Of a stretch of DNA of 64,000 bases, positions 30,352 through 43,900 are shown in pieces. The notes under the pieces were generated by a model. The model ran no database searches. It worked only from the letters and a program-made list of their open reading frames with translations, and was not told the DNA's origin. Each line of letters begins with the position of its first letter. Within the stretch, counting starts at the first letter, position 1. Made by a program: the position numbers and the translations under genes. This DNA is from Helianthus annuus. Taxonomy: Eukaryota > Streptophyta > Magnoliopsida > Asterales > Asteraceae. Location of the stretch: contig NC_035433.2 in NCBI RefSeq assembly GCF_002127325.2, positions 141,328,760 through 141,392,759 on the forward strand. Reading direction: 5' to 3'.

Positions 30352-33300
30352 TGTAACACCTCGAATTTTTGTGACCAATGATGTGTTAACACGTGTCATG
30401 TGTTTACACGTGGCATCTATAATAAATAAAGGACTAATTTTGACAAACCTTGAAAGTATATAAATTCGAGGGTTATAAATGTCAACAAGGGTAAATATAC
30501 TGAATAGTAACCCTAAATAAATGCTTGTACCTTCAAACGAATAAATCATAAATCGTACGGAAGCGAAACGCGGAAGAAAGTGAGAGATTACGAACCACAG
30601 GGGTTAACTGTGTCAACATGTTTAATTATACCTCTGAGTGACCCTTTAACGTTCCCAAGACTTCGTAACAGTATTATACGCTCACTAGAACATACTGTAC
30701 GAATTCCGTGAAGTTCCGTTTTAAAACGAAAGAGTTATACTCGAATTCGTATGAGAATGGTTAAAAGCGTCAACAGTGAAAGTTAAGGCTTTCCAAATAA
30801 ATAATAAACTAACAAGGGACTTTATAATGCGGGTAAATAACACGAGGCCCCTATCGGTAAATAACCGAGGGCCAAACAGCAAAGTTACCCCTTCAAACCC
30901 GAAAGGTCAGGTAAATCATTGCGAAAGATTTCGTTATTAATTACCAAGATTTCGCAATCATGACAAAAGATTTAAAATTTCTGAAATCTTAACCCCACGC
31001 GACCCGCATTGCATATTGGGTTAAGTTGAGGCGGGCCGGGAGCCTCCTCAATTACGCGTCTGGTATTTAGATCCCAGGCGGCCCGCATTATAAACGCATG
31101 GAACTTCCATGCGGGCCGCATTAGATGCCCAGATGCAGAAAGTTGATGTTTTCTTGACTTTTGAGCATAGTGAACGATCAATCTCCAATAAATGAGGCAT
31201 GGGTGCCCCCTACTCGACCCATACACCTCTGGGACACCTACCCATCATCCCTGGACTGTTGTGGGTGGTTGTAATGATCATTGATGCATGGCATTGGCTA
31301 TAAATAGCCACATTTTTGCACATAACATTCACACAACTTAAACATACACCTCTGGTCATTCTAAGGAGCTCCCAAGCACTTTTCTCTGCTCTCTAAGCAA
31401 GAATCAACTTCTGTAAGTGATCTAACCCTTTGTGGTTTCACATTTCCTTAGTAAAATGGCTAAGAACCAAACCGTCGTAACTACGGTTTGACTTTACAAT
31501 AAATCAGTAATGGTTCAGTCTTATGACGAATCAAAAGTGGTTATGAGTTGGTATTTATGTGGGTAATAAACCTCTAAAATGGTTCCCCCTGATCACCACT
31601 CTAACTATGTCAAATGTCGAGTCAAACGTGCGGTTAAAAAGTCAACAGAAAGCTAATTTAGCGATTTATGCATAATCTGTAATGTATATGTTATGGAACC
31701 TGTTTTGACAATCATAAAACATGATAATAAGTATATAAACCTGTTTGCGCTCGTTTGAATCGACCATTTGCTATATTGAACCGGTTCGGAGCCGAATGTC
31801 GCAAAAGTTTGACTTTTGCTTTGACTTCAGTTCTGACCCGTTTTAGTGAGGTATAAATATACCTTAGGACTCTCTTAGGACCAGGTTACATGATGGTATA
31901 AACCTCTGTGATCGGTTCATGAGTTATCCGAGTCTTTTGCGCAATTCCGTCATTCGCCTAAAAGTTGACCGTAACGGCCTTTCAAAATTAAAACGAGTAT
32001 TTCGGACACGTGAACGGACCAAAACCTTGCTTATTAAATTATAAGCATGTCCTTAAAGTTTCACGTCAATCCGAGGTCTAGAATGAGAGTTATGCTAATT
32101 AGCGCAATTTAAATAAACTTTTGTAATAAACGGCGCAATTAGCATAACGCCTATCTAAACCAAGATTTCGTCACTAAATCTTTTACCCACTGTTATAAAT
32201 TAATATTTTGGGAATTTTAAAGATTTTTAATAATTTTTACCTTGCTCATAACCTGCGGTTATGGCTACGGTTCGGTAAATACCGAATATGCCCTTTTCGG
32301 CCAAAACATGAGTTCTACAAGGTCTTTTGACCCGATTCCAGTTGCTATTAGTTTTAAATAATAAATAAAGTATTTTAAGCTTTATAAGCTGTTCGGGAAA
32401 CTCAGATTTTCTGTAGAACTCGAAAAAGCCCTTTTTAAGTCTTTAAAATAACCGAAAAGCCCCTACGGGGCATAATACTAACTTAAACTCGTTACGGGCG
32501 TCACGGGAGGTATCCTACTGATACCACAACCCATTTAAGGCATATTGACTTAGGAAATAAGCGTACGACTCTCATGGTTAACCGTTTCGCCTTTTTGCGC
32601 GCACGGTTCGGCTTATGAAACTAATTTTCATACATTAGCCGATACGGGTCAAATAATATCATTTGAACCCTAAAATCCAGAGTGTGAACCATTAACCCAT
32701 GTAAAACAAGTCCCTGGACTTGTTGGGTCAGAATCACACTCCATACTCGGTTTTCGCCTTTCGCGCGATTAAACCATATCTATAAATATCGGAACCAACC
32801 GGTCTAGGCTACGGCCATTATAACGACCCGTTAGGATTCTAAGAGGTTAATTAAAACCTTCGTTCCAGATTAGGAGCCCCAGTAAAAGCTATCGGTGATT
32901 TAATCCAATTAAGGAAATATACTTGCAAATGTAAATACTTTAACTTATTTCCCCTATATGGGCTTGGGTTACGGTATATTAATACCGCTTGATTGAGCAT
33001 TATATAATTCCATCGCTTAGGTGGTTAATTGATTAAATATGATCGGCTCATTTAAACAGTTTTGTTGCTTATAAGCCTTTGGGGTTTTAATGACCGTTGT
33101 CCCGGATATCCTTGGCATCATTTTACGAAATGGCCACGACCATCGACATCCCGGTGTAGGCGTACACCCGGTATAAAGTGTCGACATTAAATTTAAAAGA
33201 CGTAGCCGTTGGTTTTTATACTACGGTTTTACGCAAACGTGGTGTGTCTATAAATCTTTAACCCGGCACGACCCGGGCTACTGAACGCATAAAAGAACAT

Positions 33301-33751
33301 GTAAAACGTTCACAAGATTTTATTATAATTTTCCCAAGTTATAAAAGAGTTTGTGCCTTGTGCATTCAAATCAATTTTAATAAACATTTTCAAATGTGTC
33401 AGTTGAATGTATTTACCAGTGTAAACTGACGTATTTTCCCCAAAAAGATTAAGTGCAGGTACCTAAACGTAAATTGGCTGGTATTAGCTCCCTAGCGTCG
33501 TGATAAGTCTCGCAAGCTTGATTGCAGTATCTGATGGAACAATACTTTATGTTTATTTACGATCCGCTGTGGATTTATTCAACCCCTGTAATACATTTGA
33601 TATTACAACCAAAGGTTGAAGTTTATATATTTATCTTATGCTTCCGCTGTGCATTATATAATTGTGTGGTTTGACTATATTGTTGCCAACATCGTCACGG
33701 TAATCCCCCACCGGGCCCACCGGTGAGACACGTGGAAATCGGGGTGTGACA
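30352..33751 (+). repeat. 5' LTR of Tekay element
   Basis: 3400 bp from TGTAACACC to GTGTGACA. Differences from the 3' LTR are few and mostly single transitions, for example near 30660 and 32190. The TATA box is near its first third. Confidence 0.95.
31299..31306 (+). promoter_or_regulatory. TATA box in Tekay 5' LTR
   Basis: TATAAATA within GGCTATAAATAGCC, followed by a CA-rich start region. The same sequence is at 41876-41883 in the 3' LTR. The long stretch after it would make a transcribed leader of over 2.4 kb. Confidence 0.65.
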
Positions 33752-33754
33752 GGT

Positions 33755-33767
33755 TGGTATCAGAGCC
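33755..33767 (+). other. Primer binding site, initiator tRNA-Met (Tekay)
   Basis: TGGTATCAGAGCC, three bases after the 5' LTR. Confidence 0.9.
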
Positions 33768-33922
33768 AACATTGAGTGAATTAAACACTATCCTATTGTG
33801 TTTAATCTCAATGACACAATTGCACATACTTGAGTCTAGACAATAACTTAGGACAAATTCGGATTATTACTCCTTTTTGTCTTTATTTCGATTCGATTTT
33901 TAATAAGTTTTGGAGCAGGAAA

Positions 33923-35137
33923 ATGCCACCTGTTATATTCTGAGGAAGAGGAAGGGGAAGAAGAGGCCGAGGAGAAATCGTGACACATCACGATAACGAG
34001 GCTGGACCATCTGGTACAAGACATCCTTCGATGACACGGAGCGAAGAGCCACAACGACGAAGAGATCTTTACGAACCCGCGAGGCATTCCACCTCGCACA
34101 GCTCGACGCCATCTTATCGGCACTCCTTTGGACCAAATTCAGAAAATGATCCCAATAACCCACAACCTTCCTTCATACCTCTACAACGTTCGGTTTCGCA
34201 CCGGAATTATGACGACCCTACTCCCTACTACATAGGTCAGTTTAATCCGGCTGACTACATACAGGAACCTTCAGGATTTGTTCCACTAGGGCCACAAGAC
34301 CACTTTTCTGAAGATCCCATGGAGGAAGATGAGGATCCAACTGAACCAGCTCGTGGTACGCCCACGCATCCGATAGAAGTTTCTGATGGGTCATCCTTCC
34401 ATGGAACGCCCTATCAAGGACCTGACAGTTTCCAAGCGATGTTTGACCGACATGAGTGGTACTACACACCACCTCAACAGACATCTCAACAACCGAGACA
34501 TCCACAGGATCCCTCTGAGGATTCACGCTTTGAGGCAGTTACGCCACCACCTCCGCCACCGGCACAACCAGTAATACCTGATCCGCCGAGGCGTAGGAGG
34601 ACAAATGCTCGTATGTCTACACGAGGAGGAGGAGGTATCCACTTCAGCACTCCTCGACATTCTAGTAGTAGCCACTATCCGCCACTATGAGAAGAAGGAC
34701 CTTCAAGTCCTATACAGGAGGCGAACTCCGCACCAGCTGCACAAAATTCGCCACCGTTTGGGTATGACCAACCCATACCAGCTTACACGGGTCCAACGGC
34801 TTACAACCCGTTCGAACCGTCACAAGCACAATACAACTACGGCTATGAGCGCGACCCCTATGTGGTGTCGGCAAGATATAATGCGCGCTACCCTGACGGA
34901 GCACATGGAAACATGGGACCACCGGATTACTCAGCTCATGGGTATCCAATACCTCCCAGACCTCCAGTTCCACATCAAGCGCCACAACCACGTTTCTCTC
35001 CTCCTGAACAGGAAGAAATACTCCATCGACTAGATCGTGTGGAGAGAGAGTTCGAGGAAGAGAAGAAAAGCCACCGAGGATTTCTCAAAGGCTTGGCGAA
35101 CCTACTAAAGGGCAAAAAGAAGAAACGTGACCACTAG
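33923..35137 (+). pseudogene. Extra proline-rich ORF upstream of Tekay gag
   Basis: One reading frame of about 404 codons interrupted only by two TGA codons (33941-33943 and 34688-34690). The first replaces what was probably an Arg codon in an RG-rich N-terminus (GRGRGRRGRG). A long Pro/Ser/His-rich, low-complexity middle follows, with PTHPIEVSDGSSFHGTPY and PSYRHSFGPNSEN. The C-terminus is a charged, probably helical segment (EEILHRLDRVEREFEEEKK) and a lysine tail. I recognise no enzymatic domain. It is separate from gag, which starts at 36345. It may be an RNA-binding or gag-like accessory protein. Confidence 0.6.
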
Positions 35138-36344
35138 CCCTTAATAGTTGTACGAATGTAATTTCTACTTTAAAATAAGTCCCTGTGTGGACAACTTATC
35201 ATATTTCAGTCCCTACGTGGACTTATCTTTAGTCCTTGCATGGACACCTATCTTGTATTAGTCCCTGCGTGGACTTGTCACTTATTTTAAAACCTCTATG
35301 GAGGTATGTATTATTTGAAAGACCCGTTTGGGGCAATATGTAATTGTATTTGAGATTATGGAATGTATGTTATGAGTTTTGTTTTAATATATATAAAATA
35401 AATCAAAACCAATCCTTTTAATTGATCTGCCTAAATAAAGAATCTTAAAAGGTGAAACCTAGCTTGGTGTCTTTTAAGATCCAGCCAAGATGGTACGACC
35501 TAATTGAAAAGATTCTGATTCCCTGTTAACCTCTGTACGCATGTTAACAATCATGGCAGATGTGATTCGTTAAAATCACGCACGTCATTCCTATACAATA
35601 ATCCTTTAAGGATTTCAAAAACCCAACTAAATGATTTATAAATCGTGGGTTAAATCACCAATGAAGGTGACCAGTATTATCAAAACATCCATTAGTGATG
35701 TAGTGCCTACGGGCCAATACTATTAAAACATCCATTAGTGATGTAGTGCCTACGGGCCAGTATTAATAAAACATCCATTAGTGATGTAGTGCCTACGGGC
35801 CAATATTATTAAAACATCCATTAGTGATGTAGTGCCTACGGGCCAGTATTAATAAAACATCCATTTGTGATGTAGTGCCTACGGGCCAATATTATTAAAA
35901 CATCCATTAGTGATGTAGTGCCTACGGGCCAGTATTATTAAAAACATCCATTAGAGATGTAGTGCCTACGGGCCAACCATATTAAAACATCCATTAGAGG
36001 TGTAGTGCCTATGGGCCATAATAATTGTCTTATACAGACAAAAGGCAGTGGTAGTCTATGACTCTCTGTCAGAAAGAGGTAAGAGAACTACGGTTCAAAC
36101 CTCTATGCCTTTGATTCTCTGGAATCTCGGCTAATATTATAAAACATCATCATGATTAGGCTTTATGCCGCCAATACTATTTATATAGCTGAAATAGGAT
36201 ATATTCAAATCCTAATATGTAATGAAATAATAAGTTAACCAAATATGGTCTCTGTACCATGGTTGACAAATTGTCATAACAGACAATTATATAATAATCT
36301 CTTGAATAAAATTTTGTTATCTTCTGTAACAGATTCACGTTATA
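35138..36344 (+). repeat. Non-coding spacer with 43-bp tandem repeat (8 copies)
   Basis: Between the extra ORF and gag. Eight head-to-tail copies of a 43-bp unit run from about 35680 to 36020, each containing ACATCCATTAGTGATGTAGT and GCCTACGGGCCA. Each unit holds short palindromes (ACATCCATTAGTGATGT and a GCC...GGGCC pair). Further upstream (35180-35280) the words GTCCCTGCGTGGAC and GTCCCTACGTGGAC recur about four times. No coding is visible. Confidence 0.85.
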
Positions 36345-39300
36345 ATGGCGGATCCCAATGGAGAGAACAGCCACACAAATGAAGATGACTATGACAATGC
36401 GTCAGTACATCTGACAGGCGCACAGCTAAAGGCTCTGATTGACAATGCTGTTCAGGCAGCTATTGATCGTCAATATACGGAGTCCCAGGGCAGAACAGTG
36501 TCAAAGCCACCCTCTAAACCAAAGACACACTCCAAACCACCCTCTGAACCCAAGAAAGATGACGACAAACACTCGTCCACTGAGCACAGCGTTCATCGCG
36601 ATAGAGAATATACTGATGCATCCAGTGCTAAGGGTTGCACCTACAAATACTTTGTATCATGTAAGCCCCGTGAATTTACAGGGGAGAAAGGTGCGGTTGA
36701 CTGTATCACCTGGCTAGACGAGATGGACACGATTGTGGACATCAGCGGGTGCGCTGAGAGGGACGTGGTAAAGTTTGTGTCCCAGTCGTTCAAGGGCGAG
36801 GCCCTGGCGTGGTGGAGAGCTCTGGTGCAGGCTTCAGGTAAGTCTGCCTTATACAAAATGTCATGGGGGGGGGTTTATTGCCCTCATAAAAGAAAACTAC
36901 TGCCCTCAACATGAGGTTGAGAAGATTGAGGCGGATTTTGTCTCACTAGTGATGACAAACCTGGATTGTCAAGCATATCTGACCAGCTTTAACACCATGT
37001 CACGCCTGGTGCCATATCTTGTGACACCAGAACCTCGAAGGATTTCCCGCTTCATTGGGGGCTTAGAGCCGGCGATCAAGGCCAGTGTGAAGGCCTCTAG
37101 GCCGACGACCTTCAGGTCAGTCACTGACCTCTCCTTGTCTCTTACGCTTGATGCTGTCCGTCTGAGGGCACAAAGGAGCAAGGAGGCTGAAAGGCGAAAA
37201 CGTGAGAATGATACCTCACGAAAGTCTGGGAAAAAGCACCGTGGAAACGGTGAGGGCAAGAGAGGGTCGGAGGCAAAGAAAGAGGGGCAAGCTGATGGAA
37301 GACCTCACTGCAAGGTCTGCAAGAAACCTCACTCCGGGAAGTGTAGGTTTGCGTCTGGTTCACAGTCGCAACAAAAGACTCCACCCTGTGGGCTATGCAA
37401 GTCCAAGGATCATAAGACCGTGGAGTGCAAAAAGATAAAGGATGCAACCTGCTATGGTTGTAACGAAAAGGGGCACATAAAGAGTAATTGCCCTAAGTAT
37501 GCCAAGAAGGCGGAGGAGACTAAGAAACCAAATGCGAGAGTTTTTCGCTTGGATGCAAAGGAAGCGGTTAAGGACGACAATGTGCTTACAGGTACTTTTC
37601 TCGTAAATAATATATTTGCAAGAGTACTATTCGATTCTGGCGCTGATAAATCCTTTGTAGACCAGAAATTTTGCCAACTACTAAATATGCCTATCAAAAC
37701 CCTTGACGTGAAATACGAAGTAGAGTTAGCAGACGGCACGATAGAAACCGTCTCTACTATTCTAGAAGGATGTGAAATGTCCATTAGGAACCATTCTTTT
37801 CCTTTATCTCTACTTCCTTTCAAATTAGCGGGTTTTGACATTGTGCTAGGCATGGACTGGTTATCCCGTAATCAGGCCCAAATCATTTGCGGCAAAAGGC
37901 AGATAGTTTTAAAGACTCCGAGTGGTGAATCTCTTACCATTCGAGGAGATACGCAGTACGGTTTGCCCGAAGACGTATCTATGCTGAAAGCTTCTAGATG
38001 TTTGAACAGAGGCTGTGTAATTTACATGGCTCAGGTGATAATAGAAGAACCAAAGCCGAAGATCGAGGATCTTCCTGTCATTTCTGAATACCCCGAGGTT
38101 TTTCCTGAAGAACTACCTGGTTTGCCACCAGATAGACAAGTGGAGTTCAGAATTGACATCATTCCTGGAGCAGCTCCGATAGCAAGAGCACCTTACAGGC
38201 TAGCTCCAACGGAAATGAAAGAACTGAGGACCCAGTTGGATGAACTGCTGGCGAAAGGTTTTATCAGACCTAGTTCATCTCCCTGGGGAGCTCCTGTCCT
38301 ATTTGTAAAGAAGAAGGACGGATCGATGCGGTTGTGCATCGACTATAGAGAACTAAATAAAGTTACCATAAAGAATAGATATCCTTTACCAAGGATCGAT
38401 GATCTATTCGATCAGCTGCAAGGAGCAAGCTACTTCTCCAAGATCGACTTAAGGTCGGGATATCATCAACTAAGGGTCAGAGATGAAGATGTACACAAGA
38501 CTGCATTTAGGACTCGCTATGGTCATTACGAGTTCCTAGTGATGCCTTTTGGGCTCACAAATGCACCGGCTGCGTTCATGGATCTCATGAACCGCGTTTG
38601 CAAGCCGTACTTGGACAAATTCGTCATAGTCTTCATCGACGATATCCTTATCTATTCCAAGAACCAAGCAGACCACGAGAAGCACCTCCGTTGCATTCTC
38701 GAATTACTACAGCGTGAGAAACTCTACACCAAATTCTCGAAATGTGAATTCTGGCTACGAGAGGTTCAATTTTTAGGACACGTTGTGAGTGAGCGTGGTA
38801 TCCAAGTAGATCCCGCTAAGGTAGAGGCGGTCATGAACTGGCAAGAGCCAAAGACGCCTACCGAAATCCGTAGTTTCCTGGGGTTAGCAGGATACTACAG
38901 GAGATTTATTGAAAATTTTTCGAGGATTGCTGCGCCCTTGACTTCCTTGACCAAGAAGAAAGAAAAATACATTTGGGGCCCGAAGCAGCAAGAGTCCTTC
39001 GAAATACTGAAGCAAAAGCTAAGCAACGCACCTGTGTTGACTTTACCTGAAGGTACAGATGAATTCGTAGTTTACTGCGATGCATCACACACAGGCATGG
39101 GGTGTGTGCTTATGCAGAAGGGCAAGGTGATTGCCTATGCTTCAAGGCAATTAAAGGTGCATGAAAAGAATTACACCACCCACGACTTGGAATTGGGTGC
39201 CGTTGTATTTGCACTAAAGTTGTGGAGGCATTACCTCTACGGTATTAAATTTGTGATTTATTCTGATCACAAAAGCCTCCAGCACCTGTTCAACCAGAAA

Positions 39301-40893
39301 GAGTTAAACATGAGGCAACGCCGTTGGATGGAAACCCTGAATGATTATGACTGTGAAATCAGGTACCATCCCGGCAAGGCGAATATGGTCGCCGATGCCT
39401 TGAGCAGGAAGGAAAGGGTAAAACCCATTCGAATCAATGCCAAGAGCATTGAGGTTAAGACTAATTTGATGGAAAGGATATTAGCTGCGCAGCGTGAGGC
39501 TGTGTTGGAAACTAATTATCCTAATGAAAAGCTGGGAGTAACTGAGGAGCAGTTGACTCTTAGCAAGGATGGAATTCTTAGACTGAACGGACGTATATGG
39601 GTTCCGATATATGGAGGACTACGAGATGTTGTTCTCCAGGAAGCCCATAGTTCCAAATACTCAGTCCATCCGGGTGCAGACAAAATGTACCAAGACTTAA
39701 AGGCAAATTATTGGTGGATAGGCTTGAAAAAGTCTGTAGCCGCCCATGTAGCAAAGTGCTTGACTTTTGTTCAAGTCAAAGCCGAGCACCAAAAGCCGTC
39801 TGGCTTGCTACAACAGCCTGAACTTCCCGAGTGGAAGTGGGAATGCGTAACTATGGACTTCATAACCAAGTTACCCAAAACCAGGAAAGGAAACGATACA
39901 ATATGGGTCATAGTCAATAGGCTGACTAAATCAGCTCACTTTCTACCCATCAAGGAGACGTATAGCTCCGATATGTTAGCCCAACTTTATGTTGATAAGA
40001 TTGTAGCCTTACACGGCATACCTGTGTCTATTATCTCCGACAGGGATACTAGATACACATCTCATTTCTGGAAAAGTTTCCAGCAATCTTTGGGCACGCG
40101 TTTAAACTTTAGTACGGCTTACCATCCACAGACGGACGGTCAAAGTGAGCGTACTATCCAAACGCTAGAAGACATGCTTCGTGCATGTGCGATCGATTTA
40201 GGTGGTAACTGGGATAAGAACCTACCCCTGATCGAATTCTCCTACAATAATAGCTACCACACCAGCATAAAGGCTGCGCCTTTCGAGGCATTATACGGTA
40301 GGAAATGTAGATCGCCTGTTTGTTGGGCGGAAGTAGGAGAGGTCCAATTATCAGGACCAGAGATTGTTTTCCAGACAACGGACAAGATTGTCCAGATCCG
40401 GGAACGTCTCAAGGCTGCCCGCGATAGGCAGAAGAGCTACGCTGATCCAAAGCGTAGGGATTTTCACTTCGAAGTGGGTGAAAAGGTATTACTTAAGGTA
40501 TCACCCTGGAAGGGAGTGATGCGTTTCGGCAAGAAAGGCAAACTGAGTCCGAGATACATAGGACCTTTTGAGGTCGTTGAACGGGTCGGATCAGTTGCCT
40601 ATAAGTTGAACTTGCCTGAAGAGCTCAATGGAATTCACAATGTGTTCCACATCTGCAATCTCAAAAATTGCTTCGCCGATGAATCATTGGTGATTCCACA
40701 CACAGATGTGCATATAGATGAGAGCTTAAAATTTATAGAAAAACCTTTGTCGATTGAAGATCGACAGGTGAAAAAGCTTCGCAGAAAACACGTACCGATC
40801 ATAAAAGTCAAATGGGATGCTCGTAGAGGTCCTGAATATACGTGGGAAGTCGAAGCTACAATGAAAGAAAAGTACCCCTATCTATTTGAGTAA
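36345..40893 (+). pseudogene. Tekay Gag-Pol with chromodomain, frameshifted in gag
   Basis: Gag starts MADPNGENSHTNED at 36345. The capsid domain is broken by one extra base in a 9-G run (36865-36873), after which the other frame stays open to 40893. Then come a CCHC knuckle [14 protein letters not shown] (37450-37491), protease with [12 protein letters not shown] (about 37630), RT with [12 protein letters not shown] and the active site FIDDILIYS (about 38630), RNase H with [13 protein letters not shown], and integrase with [15 protein letters not shown] and QTDGQSERT. The tail has [16 protein letters not shown], a chromodomain-like end that may guide insertion to heterochromatin. In the integrase zinc finger the last Cys is Phe (KCLTF, 39766-39768), which should disturb metal binding. 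Confidence 0.92.
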
Positions 40894-40909
40894 ATCTCGG
40901 GTCGAGATT

Positions 40910-40928
40910 TATTTTAAGGGGGTGAGGA
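40910..40928 (+). other. Tekay polypurine tract
   Basis: AAGGGGGTGAGGA directly precedes the 3' LTR. Confidence 0.8.
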
Positions 40929-43900
40929 TGTAACACCTCGAATTTTTGTGACCAATGATGTGTTAACACGTGTCATGTGTTTACACGTGGCATCTATAAT
41001 AAATAAAGGACTAATTTTGACAAACCTTGAAAGTATATAAATTCGAGGGTTATAAATGTCAACAAGGGTAAATATACTGAATAGTAACCCTAAATAAATG
41101 CTTGTACCTTCAAACGAATAAATCATAAATCGTACGGAAGCGAAACGCGGAAGAAAGTGAGAGATTACGAACCACAGGGGTTAACTGTGTCAACATGTTT
41201 AATTATACCTCTGAGTGACCCTTTAACGTTCCCAAGGCTTCGTAACAGTATTATACGCTCACTAGAACATACTGTACGAATTCCGCGAAGTTCCGTTTTA
41301 AAACGAAAGAGTTATACTCGAATTCGTATGAGAAGGGTTAAAAGCGTCAACAGTGAAAGTTAAGGCTTTCCAAATAAATAATAAACTAACAAGGGACTTT
41401 ATAATGCGGGTAAATAACACGAGGCCCCTATCGGTAAATAACCGAGGGCCAAACCGCAAAGTTACCCCTTCAAACCCGAAAGGTCAGGTAAATCATTGCG
41501 AAAGATTTCGTTATTAATTACCAAGATTTCGCAATCATGACAAAAGATTTAAAATTTCTGAAATCTTAACCCCACGCGACCCGCATTGCATATTGGGTTA
41601 AGTTGAGGCGGGCCGCGAGCCTCCTCAATTACGCGTCTGGTATTTAGATCCCAGGCGGCCCGCATTATAAACGCATGGAACTTCCATGCGGGCCGCATTA
41701 GACGCCCAGATGCAGAAAGTTGATGTTTTCTTGACTTTTGAGCATAGTGAACGATCAATCTCCAATAAATGAGGCATGGGTGCCCCCTACTCGACCCATA
41801 CACCTCTGGGACACCTACCCATCATCCCTGGACTGTTGTGGGTGGTTGTAATGATCATTGATGCATGGCATTGGCTATAAATAGCCACATTTTTGCACAT
41901 AACATTCACACAACTTAAACATACACCTCTGGTCATTCTAAGGAGCTCCCAAGCACTTTTCTCTGCTCTCTAAGCAAGAATCAACTTCTGTAAGTGATCT
42001 AACCCTTTGTGGTTTCACATTTCCTTAGTAAAATGGCTAAGAACCAAACCGTCGTAACTACGGTTTGACTTTACAATAAATCAGTAATGGTTCAGTCTTA
42101 TGACGAATCAAAAGTGGTTATGAGTTGGTATTTATGTGGGTAATAAACCTCTAAAATGGTTCCCCCTGATCACCACTCTAACTATGTCAAATGTCGAGTC
42201 AAACGTGCGGTTAAAAAGTCAACAGAAAGCTAATTTAGCGATTTATGCATAATCTGTAATGTATATGTTATGGAACCTGTTTTGACAATCATAAAACATG
42301 ATAATAAGTATATAAACCTGTTTGCGCTCGTTTGAATCGACCATTTGCTATATTGAACCGGTTAGGAGCCGAATGTCGCAAAAGTTTGACTTTTGCTTTG
42401 ACTTCAGTTCTGACCCGTTTTAGTGAGGTATAAATATACCTTAGGACTCTCTTAGGACCAGGTTACATGATGGTATAAACCTCTGTGATCGGTTCATGAG
42501 TTATCCGAGTCTTTTGCGCAATTCCGTCATTCGCCTAAAAGTTGACCGTAACGGCCTTTCAAAATTAAAACGAGTATTTCGGACACGTGAACGGACCAAA
42601 ACCTTGCTTATTAAATTATAAGCATGTCCTTAAAGTTTCACGTCAATCCGAGGTCTAGAATGAGAGTTATGCTAATTAGCGCAATTTAAATAAACTTTTG
42701 TAATAAACGGCGCAATTAGCATAACGCCTATCTAAACCAAGATTTCGTCACCAAATCTTTTACCCACTGTTATAAATTAATATTTTGGGAATTTTAAAGA
42801 TTTTTAATAATTTTTACCTTGCTCATAACCTGCGGTTATGGCTACGGTTCGGTAAATACCGAATATGCCCTTTTCGGCCAAAACATGAGTTCTACAAGGT
42901 CTTTTGACCCGATTCCAGTTGCTATTAGTTTTAAATAATAAATAAAGTATTTTAAGCTTTATAAGCTGTTCGGGAAACTCAGATTTTCTGTAGAACTCGA
43001 AAAAGCCCTTTTTAAGTCTTTAAAATAACCGAAAAGCCCCTACGGGGCATAATACTAACTTAAACTCGTTACGGGCGTCACGGGAGGTATCCTACTGATA
43101 CCACAACCCATTTAAGGCATATTGACTTAGGAAATAAGCGTACGACTCTCATGGTTAACCGTTTCGCCTTTTTGCGCGCACGGTTCGGCTTATGAAACTA
43201 ATTTTCATACATTAGCCGATACGGGTCAAATAATATCATTTGAACCCTAAAATCCAGAGTGTGAACCATTAACCCATGTAAAACAAGTCCCTGGACTTGT
43301 TGGGTCAGAATCACACTCCATACTCGGTTTTCGCCTTTCGCGCGATTAAACCATATCTATAAATATCGGAACCAACCGGTCTAGGCTACGGCCATTATAA
43401 CGACCCGTTAGGATTCTAAGAGGTTAATTAAAACCTTCGTTCCAGATTAGGAGCCCCAGTAAAAGCTATCGGTGATTTAATCCAATTAAAGAAATATACT
43501 TGCAAAGGTAAATACTTTAACTTATTTCCCCTATATGGGCTTGGGTTACGGTATATTAATACCGCTTGATTGAGCATTATATAATTCCATCGCTTAGGTG
43601 GTTAATTGATTAAATATGATCGGCTCATTTAAACAGTTTTGTTGCTTATAAGCCTTTGGGGGGTTTAATGACCGTTGTCCCGGATATCCTTGGCATCATT
43701 TTACGAAATGGCCACGACCATCGACATCCCGGTGTAGGCGTACACCCGGTATAAAGTGTCGACATTAAATTTAAAAGACGTAGCCGTTGGTTTTTATACT
43801 ACGGTTTTACGCAAACGTGGTGTGTCTATAAATCTTTAACCCGGCACGACCCGGGCTACTGAACGCATAAAAGAACATGTAAAACGTTCACAAGATTTTA

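Noticed and set aside
35680..36020. Regular 43-bp direct repeats resembling a CRISPR array
   Set aside because: The units are contiguous tandem repeats without unique spacers, inside a plant retrotransposon, so this is a minisatellite.
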